A stretch of DNA of 64,000 nucleotides from Spongiactinospora rosea (GCF_003315795.1 NZ_QMEY01000031.1:1-64000); one strand, 5' to 3'; counted from the first letter of the stretch, positions 51,812-62,185 are shown. Made by a program: numbers and translations. Notes: generated from the letters alone by a model not told the origin.

Positions 51812-52969
51812 ATGGACATTCGTGACCTTACGGCAGGCGACCTGGAGGCCGTGCTCGACAATCGCAGGCGCGCGTTCGGCCCGGTGCCCGAGGGCGATCT
51901 GGAGTCCTGGCGTGAGGGCATGCTGGCGCAGCTTCCGCAGGGCCGCTGCCTCGGCGTCTTCGACGGGCCGAGGCTGGTCGCCTCCGCCCGGATCGGCGAG
52001 TTCCGGCAGTGGTGGCACGGCCGTCCCGTCTCGATGGGCGGAGTGGGCGGCGTGGCCGTGATGCCGGAGGAGCGCGGGCGCGGGGTCGGCGGCATGCTGA
52101 TGCGCGCGGTGATCGAGCGCTGCGCCGAGCTGGGGCACTCGACCTCCGTGCTCTTCCCCGCCACCACCCCCATCTACCGGGGCGTGGGCTACGAACACGC
52201 GGGCGGCCACTACGTCGCGACCCTGTCCGCGGAGGCGCTGCGCGGGCTCGGCGCGCCCGGCGAGCCGGTCAAGCTGCGCAGGCTCGGCCCCGACGACGCG
52301 CCCGAGGTGATGGCCATCGTGGAGCGCGTCTACGCGGCGGGCCGGGCAAGCGGCCCCATCTGCTGGAACGAGCAGGTCTGGCGGCACTGGCTGGGTGAGA
52401 AGGACGACCTCATCTACGGCACCGACGACGGGTTCGTGATCTACCGCTGGGACGGCGATGACATCGACGTGGACAACCTCGTCGCGGGCTCGGAGGCCAC
52501 CGCACGCGCGCTGTGGTCCCTGGTGGGCACCGCCTCCTCCGTCGCCAAGTCCGTCCGCGCGTGCATCGCGCCGGACGACCCGATGCTCTGGATGCTGCGC
52601 GAGCGTTCGCGAGAGGACTGGCGGCACATCCGCTGGATGCTGCGGCTGATCGACGTACCCGCCGCCGTCGCCGGGCGCGGGTTCCCCGCGGGCGTCGCGC
52701 TCGACACCCTCCTGACCGTGGACGACCCCGAGCGGCCCGCCAATTCCGGGACCTGGCGGCTGCGTGTCGAGGGCGGTGAGGGCGCGCTGACCCGGGCGGC
52801 CGGGGGAGAGGGGCCGCGCCTTTCGATCGGCGCCCTGTCGGCCCTGTACGCCGGGGTCCCGGCTGTGGTGCTGCGCCGCTCCGGCCTGATGACGGGCGGC
52901 GACCCCGGCGCGGACGAAGCGCTGGAATCGGCCTTCGCCGGCACGGCGTACATGGTGGACTACTTCTGA
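51812..52969 (+). CDS. GNAT acetyltransferase, Eis-like
   Basis: This 385-residue protein has the Eis three-part layout: an N-terminal GNAT domain with acetyl-CoA loop VMPEERGRGVGGMLMRAV, a second GNAT-like domain and a C-terminal sterol-carrier-like domain. The Tyr in TPIYRGVGYE and the C-terminal Phe carboxylate (VDYF) match the catalytic pair of Eis proteins, which acetylate amines including aminoglycosides. It is inserted between yebC and ruvC. Substrate is unknown. Confidence 0.88.
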   Translation: MDIRDLTAGDLEAVLDNRRRAFGPVPEGDLESWREGMLAQLPQGRCLGVFDGPRLVASARIGEFRQWWHGRPVSMGGVGGVAVMPEERGRGVGGMLMRAVIERCAELGHSTSVLFPATTPIYRGVGYEHAGGHYVATLSAEALRGLGAPGEPVKLRRLGPDDAPEVMAIVERVYAAGRASGPICWNEQVWRHWLGEKDDLIYGTDDGFVIYRWDGDDIDVDNLVAGSEATARALWSLVGTASSVAKSVRACIAPDDPMLWMLRERSREDWRHIRWMLRLIDVPAAVAGRGFPAGVALDTLLTVDDPERPANSGTWRLRVEGGEGALTRAAGGEGPRLSIGALSALYAGVPAVVLRRSGLMTGGDPGADEALESAFAGTAYMVDYF

Positions 52970-53074
52970 GCGGGCCGTACCCGCGGCGCCCCGGGGTGTC
53001 GCGGATGCGCGCCGGGGCCGGGACGCGATAGAGTCGCCCCGAACTGGTGTTCGGCCATAGGGGGAGGGGTGCGC

Positions 53075-53617
53075 GTGCCCGGCCTGAGGGTGCTCGGCGT
53101 CGATCCCGGGCTGACCCGATGCGGGCTCGGCGCGGTCGAGGGGCGTCCGGGGGCACCGCTGTCGCTGGTGGCCGTCGGGGTCGTCCGCACCCCCGCCGAC
53201 GATGACATCGGCTCAAGGCTGGTCGCCATCGAGGCCGGGATCGAGCACTGGCTGGACGAGGTCAAGCCCGACTCCGTCGCCGTGGAGCGGGTGTTCGCCC
53301 AGCACAACACCCGCACCGTGATGGGCACCGCCCAGGCGTCCGCGGTGGCGATCGTCTGCGCCGCGCGGCGCGGCCTGCCGGTCACCCTGCACACCCCGAG
53401 CGAGGTCAAGGCCGCCATCACCGGCAGCGGCACGGCCGACAAGAAGCAGATCGGGGCCATGGTCACCCGCCTGCTGCGGCTGTCGGCCACGCCCAAGCCG
53501 GCCGACGCCGCCGACGCGCTGGCCCTGGCCATCTGTCACGTATGGCGCTCCGGCGCCCAGAACCGCATGGCCGAGGCGCTGGCCAGGGCGCGGGCCGGGA
53601 AGGGAGCAGGCCGGTGA
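53075..53617 (+). CDS. ruvC: Crossover junction endodeoxyribonuclease RuvC
   Basis: This 180-residue RNase H-fold nuclease resolves Holliday junctions. The four acidic residues are visible: Asp in [10 protein letters not shown], Glu in VAVERVF, and two Asp in [11 protein letters not shown]. The GTG at 53075 is chosen because GGAGG is seven bases upstream; the GTG at 53069 touches that site. It overlaps ruvA by GTGA. Confidence 0.95.
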   Translation: MPGLRVLGVDPGLTRCGLGAVEGRPGAPLSLVAVGVVRTPADDDIGSRLVAIEAGIEHWLDEVKPDSVAVERVFAQHNTRTVMGTAQASAVAIVCAARRGLPVTLHTPSEVKAAITGSGTADKKQIGAMVTRLLRLSATPKPADAADALALAICHVWRSGAQNRMAEALARARAGKGAGR

Positions 53618-54231
53618 TCGCTTCGGTGTCCGGGCGCACGACCGCGATCGGGCCGGGCACGGCCGTGGTGGAGGTGGGCGGCATCGGCGTGCTGGTGCAC
53701 TGCACGCCGGGCACCCTGGCCGCGCTGCGGGTGGGCGAGCCCGCCCGGCTGGCCACGTCCCTGGTGGTGCGCGAAGAATCGCTCACCCTCTTCGGGTTCG
53801 CCGACACCGAGGAGCGCGACGTGTTCGAGGCCGTCCAGAAGGTCGCCGGGGTGGGCCCGAAGCTGGCCCTCGCCATGCTTGCCGTGCACGCTCCGGGCCA
53901 GTTGCGGCTGGCCGTCGCGAGCGGCGACGTCAAGGCGCTCACCATGGTCCCCGGCATCGGCCCCAAGGTCGCCCAGCGGATCATCCTGGAGCTGAAGGAC
54001 AAGCTCGTGCCGGGCGCCCCGGCCGACGCCGGGCCCGGCGTACCGGGCGTCGCGCTCCCGTGGCGCGAGCAGGTGCACACCGGCCTGGTCGGGCTGGGCT
54101 ACTCCGCGCGCGACGCCGACGAGGCGGTCGCCGCGGTGGCCCCGCAGGCCGACGCCGAGCTGGCCGCCGGGCGGGTGCCACAGGTCGCCGCGCTGCTGAA
54201 GGCCGCGCTGCGGGCGCTGAGCGTTCGTTAG
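53614..54231 (+). CDS. ruvA: Holliday junction branch migration protein RuvA
   Basis: This 205-residue protein has the OB-fold N-domain ([21 protein letters not shown]), the tandem helix-hairpin-helix motifs ([18 protein letters not shown] and [23 protein letters not shown]) and a C-terminal RuvB-binding domain. It tetramerises on four-way junctions. Its GTG overlaps the ruvC stop, and its own TAG stop is part of a -10-like hexamer for ruvB. Confidence 0.95.
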   Translation: MIASVSGRTTAIGPGTAVVEVGGIGVLVHCTPGTLAALRVGEPARLATSLVVREESLTLFGFADTEERDVFEAVQKVAGVGPKLALAMLAVHAPGQLRLAVASGDVKALTMVPGIGPKVAQRIILELKDKLVPGAPADAGPGVPGVALPWREQVHTGLVGLGYSARDADEAVAAVAPQADAELAAGRVPQVAALLKAALRALSVR

Positions 54232-54240
54232 GTTGGGGCC

Positions 54241-55356
54241 GTGTCCTCCGAGTCTCCCGCATCCCCCGAGCCCTCCGGCCTTCCCGAGTTCACCGAGTTC
54301 ACCACGGGCCCCGGCCTGGAACGCGAGCTGGTCTCACCCGACGCCGACGGCGACGAGCGCGCCGTCGAGGCGGCCCTGCGGCCCCGCATGCTGGGCGAGT
54401 TCATCGGGCAGACGCGGGTGCGCGAGCAGCTTTCGCTGGTCCTGGAGAGCGCCCGGCGGCGGGGCAAGGCCCCCGACCACGTGCTGATGAGCGGCGCCCC
54501 CGGGCTGGGCAAGACCACCCTGGCCATGATCATCGCCGCCGAGCTGGCCGCGCCGCTGCGGCTCACCTCCGGCCCGGCGCTGGAGCGCGCGGGCGACCTC
54601 GCGGCGATCCTGTCCACGCTCGCCGAGGGCGAGGTGCTGTTCATCGACGAGATCCACCGCATGGCCAGGCCCGCCGAGGAGATGCTCTACCTCGCGATGG
54701 AGGACTTCCGGGTCGACATCGTGGTCGGCAAGGGGCCGGGGGCGACCGCGATCCCGCTCGAAATCGCCCCCTTCACCCTGGTCGGGGCCACCACCAGGGC
54801 CGGGCTGCTGCCCGCGCCGCTGCGCGACAGGTTCGGCTTCGTCGCGCACATGGACTTCTACGACGCGGCGGAGCTGGAGCTGGTCCTGTTCCGCTCGGCC
54901 CGGCTGCTCGGCGTGGCGCTGCCGGAGGACGCCGCCCGCGAGATCGCCCGCAGGTCCCGGGGCACCCCCCGCATCGCCAACCGCCTGCTGCGCAGGGTCC
55001 GCGACTTCGCGGAGGTACGCGCAGACGGCGTGCTCACCGCCGACATCGCCGCCGCCGCCCTCAACCTGTACGAGGTCGACGGCGAGGGGCTGGACCGCCT
55101 GGACCGCGCGGTCCTCGGCGCGCTGCTGGGCAAGTTCGGCGGCGGCCCGGTGGGCCTTTCCACGCTGGCCGTGGCCGTGGGGGAGGAGCCGGAGACGGTC
55201 GAGGTCGTTGCCGAGCCGTTCCTGGTGCGCCAGGGGCTGCTGGCCCGCACCCCGCGCGGCCGGGTGGCCACCGCGGCGGCCTGGATCCACCTTGGTCTCA
55301 CCCCACCGCCCGACGCCTTCGGCGCGGCGGCCTCCGCACCGCCCGCCGGTCCCTGA
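54241..55356 (+). CDS. ruvB: Holliday junction branch migration ATPase RuvB
   Basis: This 371-residue AAA+ motor has Walker [10 protein letters not shown], Walker [10 protein letters not shown], sensor 1 GATTRAGLL, the Arg finger in LRDRFGF and a winged-helix C-domain. It has an N-terminal acidic extension of about 40 residues before [11 protein letters not shown] and a 16-residue Ala/Pro-rich tail, both beyond the usual core. A TAGGTT hexamer at 54229-54234 lies six bases before the GTG, suggesting an extra leaderless transcript. Confidence 0.96.
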   Translation: MSSESPASPEPSGLPEFTEFTTGPGLERELVSPDADGDERAVEAALRPRMLGEFIGQTRVREQLSLVLESARRRGKAPDHVLMSGAPGLGKTTLAMIIAAELAAPLRLTSGPALERAGDLAAILSTLAEGEVLFIDEIHRMARPAEEMLYLAMEDFRVDIVVGKGPGATAIPLEIAPFTLVGATTRAGLLPAPLRDRFGFVAHMDFYDAAELELVLFRSARLLGVALPEDAAREIARRSRGTPRIANRLLRRVRDFAEVRADGVLTADIAAAALNLYEVDGEGLDRLDRAVLGALLGKFGGGPVGLSTLAVAVGEEPETVEVVAEPFLVRQGLLARTPRGRVATAAAWIHLGLTPPPDAFGAAASAPPAGP

Positions 55357-55477
55357 ACGCCGGCGACCGCGCGGGCGACAGTGCGGAATAGGGCGTCGTG
55401 TCTGCTTTATTCTGATCACAGATCGGCTACAACGATCTCGAAGTGGGAACTTTCCCGCGTGCCGCCTCGTGGGTTCG

Positions 55478-55507
55478 TTGCCGGGCCTCTCAACGCTCGC
55501 CTACACT
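55478..55507 (+). promoter_or_regulatory. Promoter of yajC-secD-secF operon
   Basis: TTGCCG (55478-55483) and TACACT (55502-55507) with an 18-base spacer lie in the 260-base gap after ruvB; the leader to yajC would be about 100 bases. Confidence 0.5.
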
Positions 55508-55616
55508 CCCTGGCTTGTCCGGCTGTGTAGGCTGACGTGCTGAGCGGCCAGGCCGCACACATCGCACGACACGGCCGGCCGCGCGCCGGTCTCATTCACA
55601 GGGAAGGTGGCCCATC

Positions 55617-56015
55617 GTGGGCGGCAGCAACCTGACTTCTTTCATACCGCTGATCCTGCTGGTGGTGGTCTTCTACTTCCTGCTGATCAGGCCGCAGCGC
55701 AAGCGTCAGCAAGAACAGCTCCGCATGCAGAACTCCCTGGTGCCCGGGACGCGCGTGGTGACCACGGCGGGCATGTTCGCCACGGTGGTCGCGCTCGACG
55801 ACGAGGACGTGATCCTGGAGATCGCCCCCGGCGTCGAGGCCCGGTTCATGAAGGGCGCGATCGGCCGCGTGATCACCCCGGTGGCCGAGGAGCACGACGA
55901 GCACGACGAGAAGGAAGACGTCGCCGGGGACGACGAAGACGGCCGGGAGAGGGCGGCCGACGACGTTGAGACCGTGAACGGCGACGAGAAGGGCTCCAGC
56001 ACCGGCAGGCCCTGA
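55617..56015 (+). CDS. yajC: Preprotein translocase subunit YajC
   Basis: This 132-residue protein has one transmembrane segment (FIPLILLVVVFYFLLIRPQRKRQ) and the small cytoplasmic YajC domain (VPGTRVVTTAGMFATVV). A long acidic tail (Glu/Asp-rich from about residue 90) is longer than in enterobacterial YajC. It associates with SecDF at the Sec channel. The GTG start has AGGGAAGG upstream; secD follows after 44 bases. Confidence 0.92.
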   Translation: MGGSNLTSFIPLILLVVVFYFLLIRPQRKRQQEQLRMQNSLVPGTRVVTTAGMFATVVALDDEDVILEIAPGVEARFMKGAIGRVITPVAEEHDEHDEKEDVAGDDEDGRERAADDVETVNGDEKGSSTGRP

Positions 56016-56059
56016 CTAGGCTACGAGAAACCCTTTACCCAGAAGGAAACAGGCGACCA

Positions 56060-57925
56060 GTGGCCCGACGACCGACCAGCAGCCACAGCAGGCCGGGGCG
56101 CATGCTCCTGCTGCTCGTGGCACTCATCCTCGCCCTGGGCGGGACCATGTTCCTGCAGCGGGCGTTCGCCCCCCTCTTCGGCCTCGACCTGGCCGGCGGC
56201 ACCATCGTGACGCTGTCCCCGGTGACGTCGAACAACAAGGCGCCTTCACAAGAGAGCCTCGATCTCGCGGTCAACATCATCCGTGACCGCGTCAACGGCA
56301 CAGGGATCTCCGACGCCGAGGTCACCAAATCCGGTGACAACATCGTGATCTCCGTGCCCGGAGCGGGCCAGGAAGACGTCGTGAAGCTGGTCGGCACCAC
56401 TGCGGAGCTGCGTTTCCGCCAGGTGCTCGGGGTCGCCGCGGCGGCCCCGCCGATGCCCACGGCCGCGCCGACCCCGAGTGCGTCGTCCGGCGACGCCTCG
56501 ACTCCGCCCAGCGCCACGCCGGCGGCCACCCCTTCGCAGAGCGCGGGCACGCCGGGTCCCGGCGGCACGCCCGCGGCCCAGGGCGGCATCACCAGCGGCA
56601 AGCGCGCCTTCAGCACGCTGACCAACCCGTCCCCGGCCCCGACGCCGACCGGCACCAGCAAGGAGCCGGGCAAGGGTGACAGAGGCGACAAGGACGGCGA
56701 CGGGAAGTCCGGCGATGAATCGGGCGACGACAAATCCGGTGACAAGGCCGGCGACAAGGGCAAGGGCACGCCCGAGCCGTCCACCCCGCCCACCGCGCCA
56801 CCTACTGGGCCCCCCAGTGACGACCCGTTGGCCGGCATCGACCCCAACGGCATCGACCCCGCGGTCCTGGAGCAGTTCAAGAACCTCGACTGCACGAAGG
56901 CCGACCGCGGCCAGGGCGCCCAGGACGACCCCGCCAAGCAGATAGCGGTCTGCGACGCCGACGGCTCGGCCCGCTACATCCTCGACAAGGCGGCCGTCGT
57001 CGGCACCGAGATCTCCAGCGCCGACTCCGGCGTGGCCCAGGACACCGGCGAGTGGCTGGTCCAGCTCAGCTTCAAGAGCAAGGGCGCACAGGAGTGGAGC
57101 CAGGTCACCACGACCGCCTTCAACTCCCAGGCTCCGCGCAACCAGGTCGCGATGGTCCTCGACGGCGTCGTGATCTCCGCGCCGGTCATCCAGGAGCCCA
57201 TCACCGGCGGCCGGGCCCAGATCTCCGGCACCTTCAACCAGGAGTCCGCCAACGAGCTGGCCAACCAGCTCAAGTACGGCGCGCTGCCGCTGAAGTTCGT
57301 GCGCAGCTCGATCTCCGAGATCTCCTCCACCCTCGGCGCCGACCAGCTGCGGGGCGGCCTCATCGCGGGCGGCATCGGCCTGGCGCTGGTCGTGGTCTAC
57401 TCGCTGCTCTACTACCGGGGCCTGGGCGTCGTGTCGGTGCTGAGCCTCGCGGTGGCCACCATCTTGACCTACCAGTCGGTGGTGGTGCTCGGCGCGGGCG
57501 CGGGTTTCCGGCTGTCCCTGCCGCACATCATCGGCCTGATCGTATCGATCGGCATCACCGCCGACTCCTTCATCGTCTACTTCGAGCGCATCCGAGACGA
57601 GATGAAGGAGGGCAGACGGTCGCTCCGCGCGGCCGTGGAGGTCGCCTGGGTGCGCGCCCGCCGCACGATCCTGATCGCCGACGCGGTGATGTTCATCGCC
57701 GCCGTGGTGCTCTACTTCCTGGCGGTGGGCGGTGTGGCCGGCTTCGCCTTCGCGATGGGCCTGACCACGCTGATCGACATCCTGGTGGTCTTCATGTTCA
57801 CCAAGCCGTTCGTGGCGCTGCTGGCCAGGCTGAAGTTCTTCGCCAAGGGCCACAAGCTCTCCGGCCTGGACGCCGAGCGCATGAGCGCCGACCCCGTCCG
57901 CACGACCGCACCGCGGGAGGCCTGA
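56060..57925 (+). CDS. secD: Protein translocase subunit SecD, with long low-complexity insert
   Basis: This 621-residue RND-type membrane protein uses the proton gradient to pull exported proteins. TM1 is near residue 15-35, then the P1 region (DLAGGTIVTL, NIIRDRVNGTGISDAEV). A low-complexity insert follows at about residues 130-260, first Pro/Ala/Thr-rich and then Lys/Asp/Gly-rich with GDKSGDKAGDKGKG repeats. The rest of P1 (LVQLSFKSKGAQEWS) and TM2-6 come next, with GLIVSIGITADSFIVYFERIRDE carrying the essential acidic residue. The GTG start has AGAAGGAA upstream. The insert is larger than usual; the core is intact. Confidence 0.95.
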   Translation: MARRPTSSHSRPGRMLLLLVALILALGGTMFLQRAFAPLFGLDLAGGTIVTLSPVTSNNKAPSQESLDLAVNIIRDRVNGTGISDAEVTKSGDNIVISVPGAGQEDVVKLVGTTAELRFRQVLGVAAAAPPMPTAAPTPSASSGDASTPPSATPAATPSQSAGTPGPGGTPAAQGGITSGKRAFSTLTNPSPAPTPTGTSKEPGKGDRGDKDGDGKSGDESGDDKSGDKAGDKGKGTPEPSTPPTAPPTGPPSDDPLAGIDPNGIDPAVLEQFKNLDCTKADRGQGAQDDPAKQIAVCDADGSARYILDKAAVVGTEISSADSGVAQDTGEWLVQLSFKSKGAQEWSQVTTTAFNSQAPRNQVAMVLDGVVISAPVIQEPITGGRAQISGTFNQESANELANQLKYGALPLKFVRSSISEISSTLGADQLRGGLIAGGIGLALVVVYSLLYYRGLGVVSVLSLAVATILTYQSVVVLGAGAGFRLSLPHIIGLIVSIGITADSFIVYFERIRDEMKEGRRSLRAAVEVAWVRARRTILIADAVMFIAAVVLYFLAVGGVAGFAFAMGLTTLIDILVVFMFTKPFVALLARLKFFAKGHKLSGLDAERMSADPVRTTAPREA

Positions 57926-57926
57926 C

Positions 57927-58979
57927 ATGGCTGGTTTCGGTTCCGGGCTCGCCCGACGCCTCTACCGGGGCGAGGTCGACGTCGACTTCGTGGGCAAGCA
58001 GAAACTCTGGTACAGCCTTTCGGCCCTGCTCCTGCTGCTGTCGATCGCCGGCCTGGTCGTGAAGGGTGGGCTCAACCTCGGAGTGGAGTTCACCGGAGGA
58101 TCGGTCTTCTCCTTCCAGGCGCCGAAGGCGGGCATCGAGGACGTCCGCACCACCTTCCTCGACCAGAAGGTGCACCAGGTCATCCCGCAGACCGCGGGCG
58201 ACTACTGGCGGGTCACGACCGAGCCGTTGCCCGAGGGCAAGGTCACCCAGATCCAGAAGGCCATCGCCGCCGAGTACGACCTCCCCCAGAAGGAGGTCAA
58301 CGTCGACCTGATCGGCGCGACCTGGGGCGGTCAGGTCTCAGAGAAGGCGTTGATCGGTCTCGGCGTGTTCATGCTGGCGATCATCCTCTATCTGACCATG
58401 GCCTTCGAGTGGAAGATGGCGCTGGCCGCGATCGTCGCCCTCTTCCACGACCTGATCATCACGGCCGGTGTCTACGCCTGGACGGGCTTCGAGGTGACCC
58501 CGGCGACGGTGCTGGGCTTCCTCACCATCCTGGGCTATTCGCTGTACGACGCCGTCGTGGTCTTCGACATGATCAAGGAGGTCACCGCCAAGCTCGGCCT
58601 GGGCTCCAAGGTGACCTACGCGCAGGCCGCCAACGACGCGCTCAACCACACGCTGATCCGGTCGCTGAACACCACCCTGGTGGCGATCCTGCCGGTCGCG
58701 GCGATCCTGTTCATCGGTACCACGCTGCTCGGCGCGGGCACCCTGAAGGACCTGTCGCTGGCGCTGTTCGTGGGCATGCTCGTCGGCACCTACTCCTCGC
58801 TGTGCGTGGCCACGCCGATGCTGGTCACGATGAAGGAGCGGGAGCCGAAGTACCAGCAGCTCGCCAGGCGGCTGGGCGCCCGCGGCGCGCAGTCCAAGGA
58901 GCCGCGCGACGCGCCCGACGACAAGCGCGAGCCGGTGAGCGCCAACTCCGCGACGACCACCAAGCGGCGCAAGAAGTAG
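57927..58979 (+). CDS. secF: Protein translocase subunit SecF
   Basis: This 350-residue partner of SecD has TM1 (LWYSLSALLLLLSIAGLV), the LGVEFTGGSVF segment and the C-terminal helical block with LGFLTILGYSLYDAVVVFDMIKE, where the Asp of TM4 takes part in proton transfer. A Lys/Arg-rich tail ends the protein. The ATG follows the secD stop by one base. Confidence 0.95.
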   Translation: MAGFGSGLARRLYRGEVDVDFVGKQKLWYSLSALLLLLSIAGLVVKGGLNLGVEFTGGSVFSFQAPKAGIEDVRTTFLDQKVHQVIPQTAGDYWRVTTEPLPEGKVTQIQKAIAAEYDLPQKEVNVDLIGATWGGQVSEKALIGLGVFMLAIILYLTMAFEWKMALAAIVALFHDLIITAGVYAWTGFEVTPATVLGFLTILGYSLYDAVVVFDMIKEVTAKLGLGSKVTYAQAANDALNHTLIRSLNTTLVAILPVAAILFIGTTLLGAGTLKDLSLALFVGMLVGTYSSLCVATPMLVTMKEREPKYQQLARRLGARGAQSKEPRDAPDDKREPVSANSATTTKRRKK

Positions 58980-58987
58980 CATCCTGA

Positions 58988-59028
58988 TACGCGCCTCCGC
59001 CACGGCAGGGCCGGGGTGGGGGCGCGTA
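58988..59028 (+). terminator. Terminator after secF
   Basis: TACGCGCC (58988-58995) pairs with GGCGCGTA (59021-59028), and the stem can extend inward by about six pairs including G-U. It lies ten bases after the secF stop. Confidence 0.65.
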
Positions 59029-59100
59029 CGGCTGCCCGGGCCCAGACCGTGCCCCCTCTGCCCCCCTTGTTTCCATCCTCCCTGCGACGACAGGCCGATA

Positions 59101-59622
59101 ATGAGCGAGCTGAGCGAGCTGATCCTGCGACGGATCCGCGACGTCCCCGACTATCCGCGGCCGGGTGTGGTGTTCAAGGACATCACCCCGTTGCTCGCCG
59201 ACCACGCCGCCTTCGGCGCGGTGGTGGACGAGCTGGCCGGGATGTGCGAGGGGATCGACAAGATCGTCGGCATCGAGGCGCGCGGCTTCATCCTGGCCGC
59301 GCCGGTGGCCTACCGGGCGGGCACGGGCTTCGTGCCGGTACGGAAAAAGGGCAAATTGCCCGCCGAAACGCTGGAGAGGTCCTACGATCTGGAGTACGGC
59401 TCCGCCGTCGTGGAGGTGCACCGAGACGCCTTCGAGCCCGGCGACCGGGTTCTCATCGTGGATGACGTGCTCGCCACCGGCGGGACCGCGCGGGCGACCG
59501 CGGACCTGGTCCGCGAGGCCGGAGCCGAGGTCGTCGGCGCGGCCGTGCTCATGGAACTGGCCTTCCTGGCCGGACGTGACCGGCTCGCCGGTCTCGACCT
59601 GCGATCTCTTGTGATCGTCTGA
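59101..59622 (+). CDS. apt: Adenine phosphoribosyltransferase
   Basis: This 173-residue enzyme converts adenine and PRPP to AMP. The PRPP-binding motif VLIVDDVLATGGTA and the upstream IEARGFILAAPVAY and LERSYDLEYGS blocks are typical. The ATG has only a weak upstream site. Its place between secF and relA is the standard actinobacterial order. Confidence 0.95.
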   Translation: MSELSELILRRIRDVPDYPRPGVVFKDITPLLADHAAFGAVVDELAGMCEGIDKIVGIEARGFILAAPVAYRAGTGFVPVRKKGKLPAETLERSYDLEYGSAVVEVHRDAFEPGDRVLIVDDVLATGGTARATADLVREAGAEVVGAAVLMELAFLAGRDRLAGLDLRSLVIV

Positions 59623-59695
59623 TCCCCCGGGGACGCCACCTCGGTGAACCGCGTGGATACACTGAGGGATCTAGACTCGAACGTGAGGAGTCTGC

Positions 59696-62041
59696 GTGCC
59701 CCGTGACGTGGTGGTGTCAGAGACGACCGCAGGCGGTGCGGCCCCCGGGCCCGCCGCCCCGCAGGGCGGTCCCGGTGGTGCGCCGGGAGCCGGTCAGGAC
59801 CGCCCCGCGGCGCCGCCGCGGCGCGGCAGGCTCTCGCGGTTTGGGGGAGGGGCCATGAACCCGGTGCTCGAACCTCTGTTCCGCACCGTGAAGGCGACGC
59901 ACCCGAAAGCCGACCTGCGGCTCATCGAACGCGCCTACGAGGTGGCCGCCCACCACCACCGCGGCCAGAAGCGCAAGAGCGGCGACCCCTACATCACCCA
60001 CCCGCTCGCGGTCGCCACCATCCTGGCCGAGCTGGGCACCGACGACGAGACCCTGTGCGCCGCGCTGCTGCACGACACCGTCGAGGACACCGCCTACAGC
60101 CTGGACGAGCTGCGCCGCGACTTCGGCGAGAACGTCGGCCTGCTGGTGGACGGCGTGACCAAGCTGGACAAGGTCAAGTTCGGCGACGCGGCCCAGGCCG
60201 AGACCGTGCGCAAGATGGTCGTGGCCATGTCGCGCGACATCCGCGTGCTGGTCATCAAGCTCGCCGACCGCCTGCACAACATGCGGACCATGCGCTACCT
60301 GCCGCCGCACAAGCGCGAGCAGAAGTCCCGCGAGACGCTGGAGATCTTCGCCCCGCTGGCCCACCGCCTGGGCATGAACACCATCAAGTGGGAGCTGGAG
60401 GACCTCGCGTTCGCGCTGCTCTACCCCAAGCGCTACGACGAGATCGCCCGGATGGTCTCCGAGCGCGCGCCGCGCCGCGACCTGTTCCTGCAAGAGGTGA
60501 TCGAGAAGGTCGCGGCCGACCTGCGGGACGCCAAGATCCGCGCCACCGTGAAGGGCCGCCCCAAGCACTACTACTCGATCTACCAGAAGATGATCGCCAG
60601 AGACGTCGCCTTCGACGACATCTACGACCTGGTGGGCATCCGGGTGCTGGTGGACACGGTTCGCGACTGCTATGCGGCCCTCGGAACGATCCACGCCAGG
60701 TGGAACCCGGTCCCCGGCCGGTTCAAGGACTACATCGCGATGCCCAAGTTCAACATGTACCAGTCGTTGCACACGACGGTCATCGGGCCCGAGGGCAAGA
60801 CGGTCGAGCTGCAGATCCGCACACACGCGATGCACCACAGGGCCGAGTACGGCGTGGCCGCGCACTGGAAGTACAAAGAAGACCTGACCGCCACCGGCCC
60901 GGGCGGGGCCAAGGTCAGGCCCGGCAGCGACATGGCCTGGCTGCGGCAGCTCCTGGACTGGCAGAAGGAGACCTCCGACCCCGGGGAGTTCCTGGAGTCG
61001 CTGCGCTTCGACCTCTCGGTCTCGGAGGTCTACGTCTTCACGCCGCGCGGCCAGGTCATCGCGCTGCCCGAGGGGGCGACCCCGGTCGACTTCGCCTACG
61101 CCGTGCACACCGAGGTCGGCCACCGCTGCATCGGCGCGCGGGTCAACGGCCGCCTGGTGCCGCTGGAGTCGCGGCTGGGCAACGGCGACACGGTGGAGAT
61201 CTTCACCTCCAAGTCCCAGGACGCCGGGCCGTCGCGCGACTGGCTGAAGTTCGTCAAGAGCGGCCGGGCCCGCAACAAGATCCGGCAGTGGTTCTCCAAG
61301 GAGCGCCGCGAGACCGCGATCGAGGCGGGCAAGGAGGCCATCGGCCGGGCGATGCGCAAGCAGGGGCTGCCCCTGCAGCGGCTGATGTCGGGGGAGGCCC
61401 TGCTCGCCCTGGCCCGTGACCTGCGCTATCCCGACGTGTCGGCGCTGTACGCGGCGGTCGGCGAGGGCCACGTCTCGGCCCAGTCGGTGGTCGGCAAGCT
61501 GGTCGAGTCGATCGGCGGCGTGGACAGCGCGCAGGAGGACATCGCCGAGGCGTCCGTCCCGACCCGGCTGCGCGGCCGGCCCCGCACCGGCGCCAACGCG
61601 GGCGTGATCGTGGCCGGCGACCAGGACGTCTGGGTGCGCCTGTCGCGCTGCTGCACACCGGTGCCGGGCGATGAGATCCTCGGGTTCGTCACCCGCGGCC
61701 ACGGGGTGTCGGTCCACCGGGTCAACTGCCCCAACGTCGAGCAGCTGCGCGCCCAGCAGGACCGCTTGGTCGAGGTGAGCTGGTCGCCGGGTGACGACTC
61801 GGTCTTCCTGGTGGCCATCCAGGTCGAGGCGCTGGACCGGCCGCGGCTGCTGTCCGACGTGACCCGCACCCTGTCGGACCACCACGTCAACATACTGTCG
61901 GCGTCCGTGGCGACCTCCCGCGACCGGGTCGCGGTGAGCAGGTTCACCTTCGAGATGGGCGACCCCAAGCACCTCGGTCACGTCCTGAAGGGCGTGCGCA
62001 ACGTGCAAGGCGTCTACGACGTCTACCGGGTGAACAACTGA
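59696..62041 (+). CDS. relA: Bifunctional (p)ppGpp synthetase/hydrolase, RelA/SpoT family
   Basis: This 781-residue stringent-response enzyme has an HD hydrolase domain ([37 protein letters not shown]) and a synthetase domain ([38 protein letters not shown]). A TGS domain ([19 protein letters not shown]), a zinc-finger-like segment ([16 protein letters not shown]) and a C-terminal ACT domain follow. The intact HD residues indicate hydrolase activity is kept. A Pro/Gly-rich N-terminal extension of about 50 residues precedes the HD domain; GTG at 59696 has GAGGAG five bases upstream, though an internal ATG at the segment MNPVLEPLF is possible. TACACT at 59658-59663 may be the -10. Confidence 0.96.
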   Translation: MPRDVVVSETTAGGAAPGPAAPQGGPGGAPGAGQDRPAAPPRRGRLSRFGGGAMNPVLEPLFRTVKATHPKADLRLIERAYEVAAHHHRGQKRKSGDPYITHPLAVATILAELGTDDETLCAALLHDTVEDTAYSLDELRRDFGENVGLLVDGVTKLDKVKFGDAAQAETVRKMVVAMSRDIRVLVIKLADRLHNMRTMRYLPPHKREQKSRETLEIFAPLAHRLGMNTIKWELEDLAFALLYPKRYDEIARMVSERAPRRDLFLQEVIEKVAADLRDAKIRATVKGRPKHYYSIYQKMIARDVAFDDIYDLVGIRVLVDTVRDCYAALGTIHARWNPVPGRFKDYIAMPKFNMYQSLHTTVIGPEGKTVELQIRTHAMHHRAEYGVAAHWKYKEDLTATGPGGAKVRPGSDMAWLRQLLDWQKETSDPGEFLESLRFDLSVSEVYVFTPRGQVIALPEGATPVDFAYAVHTEVGHRCIGARVNGRLVPLESRLGNGDTVEIFTSKSQDAGPSRDWLKFVKSGRARNKIRQWFSKERRETAIEAGKEAIGRAMRKQGLPLQRLMSGEALLALARDLRYPDVSALYAAVGEGHVSAQSVVGKLVESIGGVDSAQEDIAEASVPTRLRGRPRTGANAGVIVAGDQDVWVRLSRCCTPVPGDEILGFVTRGHGVSVHRVNCPNVEQLRAQQDRLVEVSWSPGDDSVFLVAIQVEALDRPRLLSDVTRTLSDHHVNILSASVATSRDRVAVSRFTFEMGDPKHLGHVLKGVRNVQGVYDVYRVNN

Positions 62042-62095
62042 CGCCCTCTGGCGGCCCGTAGGGCGCGCGAAGCCGCCACCCGTGGTTCGGGGTGG

Positions 62096-62172
62096 CCGGT
62101 GGCGCGCCGGCCCGGCACAGGCCCTTTCAGGGGCTCTGCGGGGCCTGTCCGGGCGGGCCGGTGCGCCACCGG
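62096..62172. terminator. Large bidirectional terminator between relA and DUF349 gene
   Basis: Arms 62096-62124 and 62141-62172 form an imperfect stem of about 28 pairs with small bulges (GGCGCGCCGGCCCG opposite CGGGCCGGTGCGCC) and a loop of about 16 bases. It lies between two convergent genes. Confidence 0.75.
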
Positions 62173-62185
62173 ATGTGAGAGCCCT

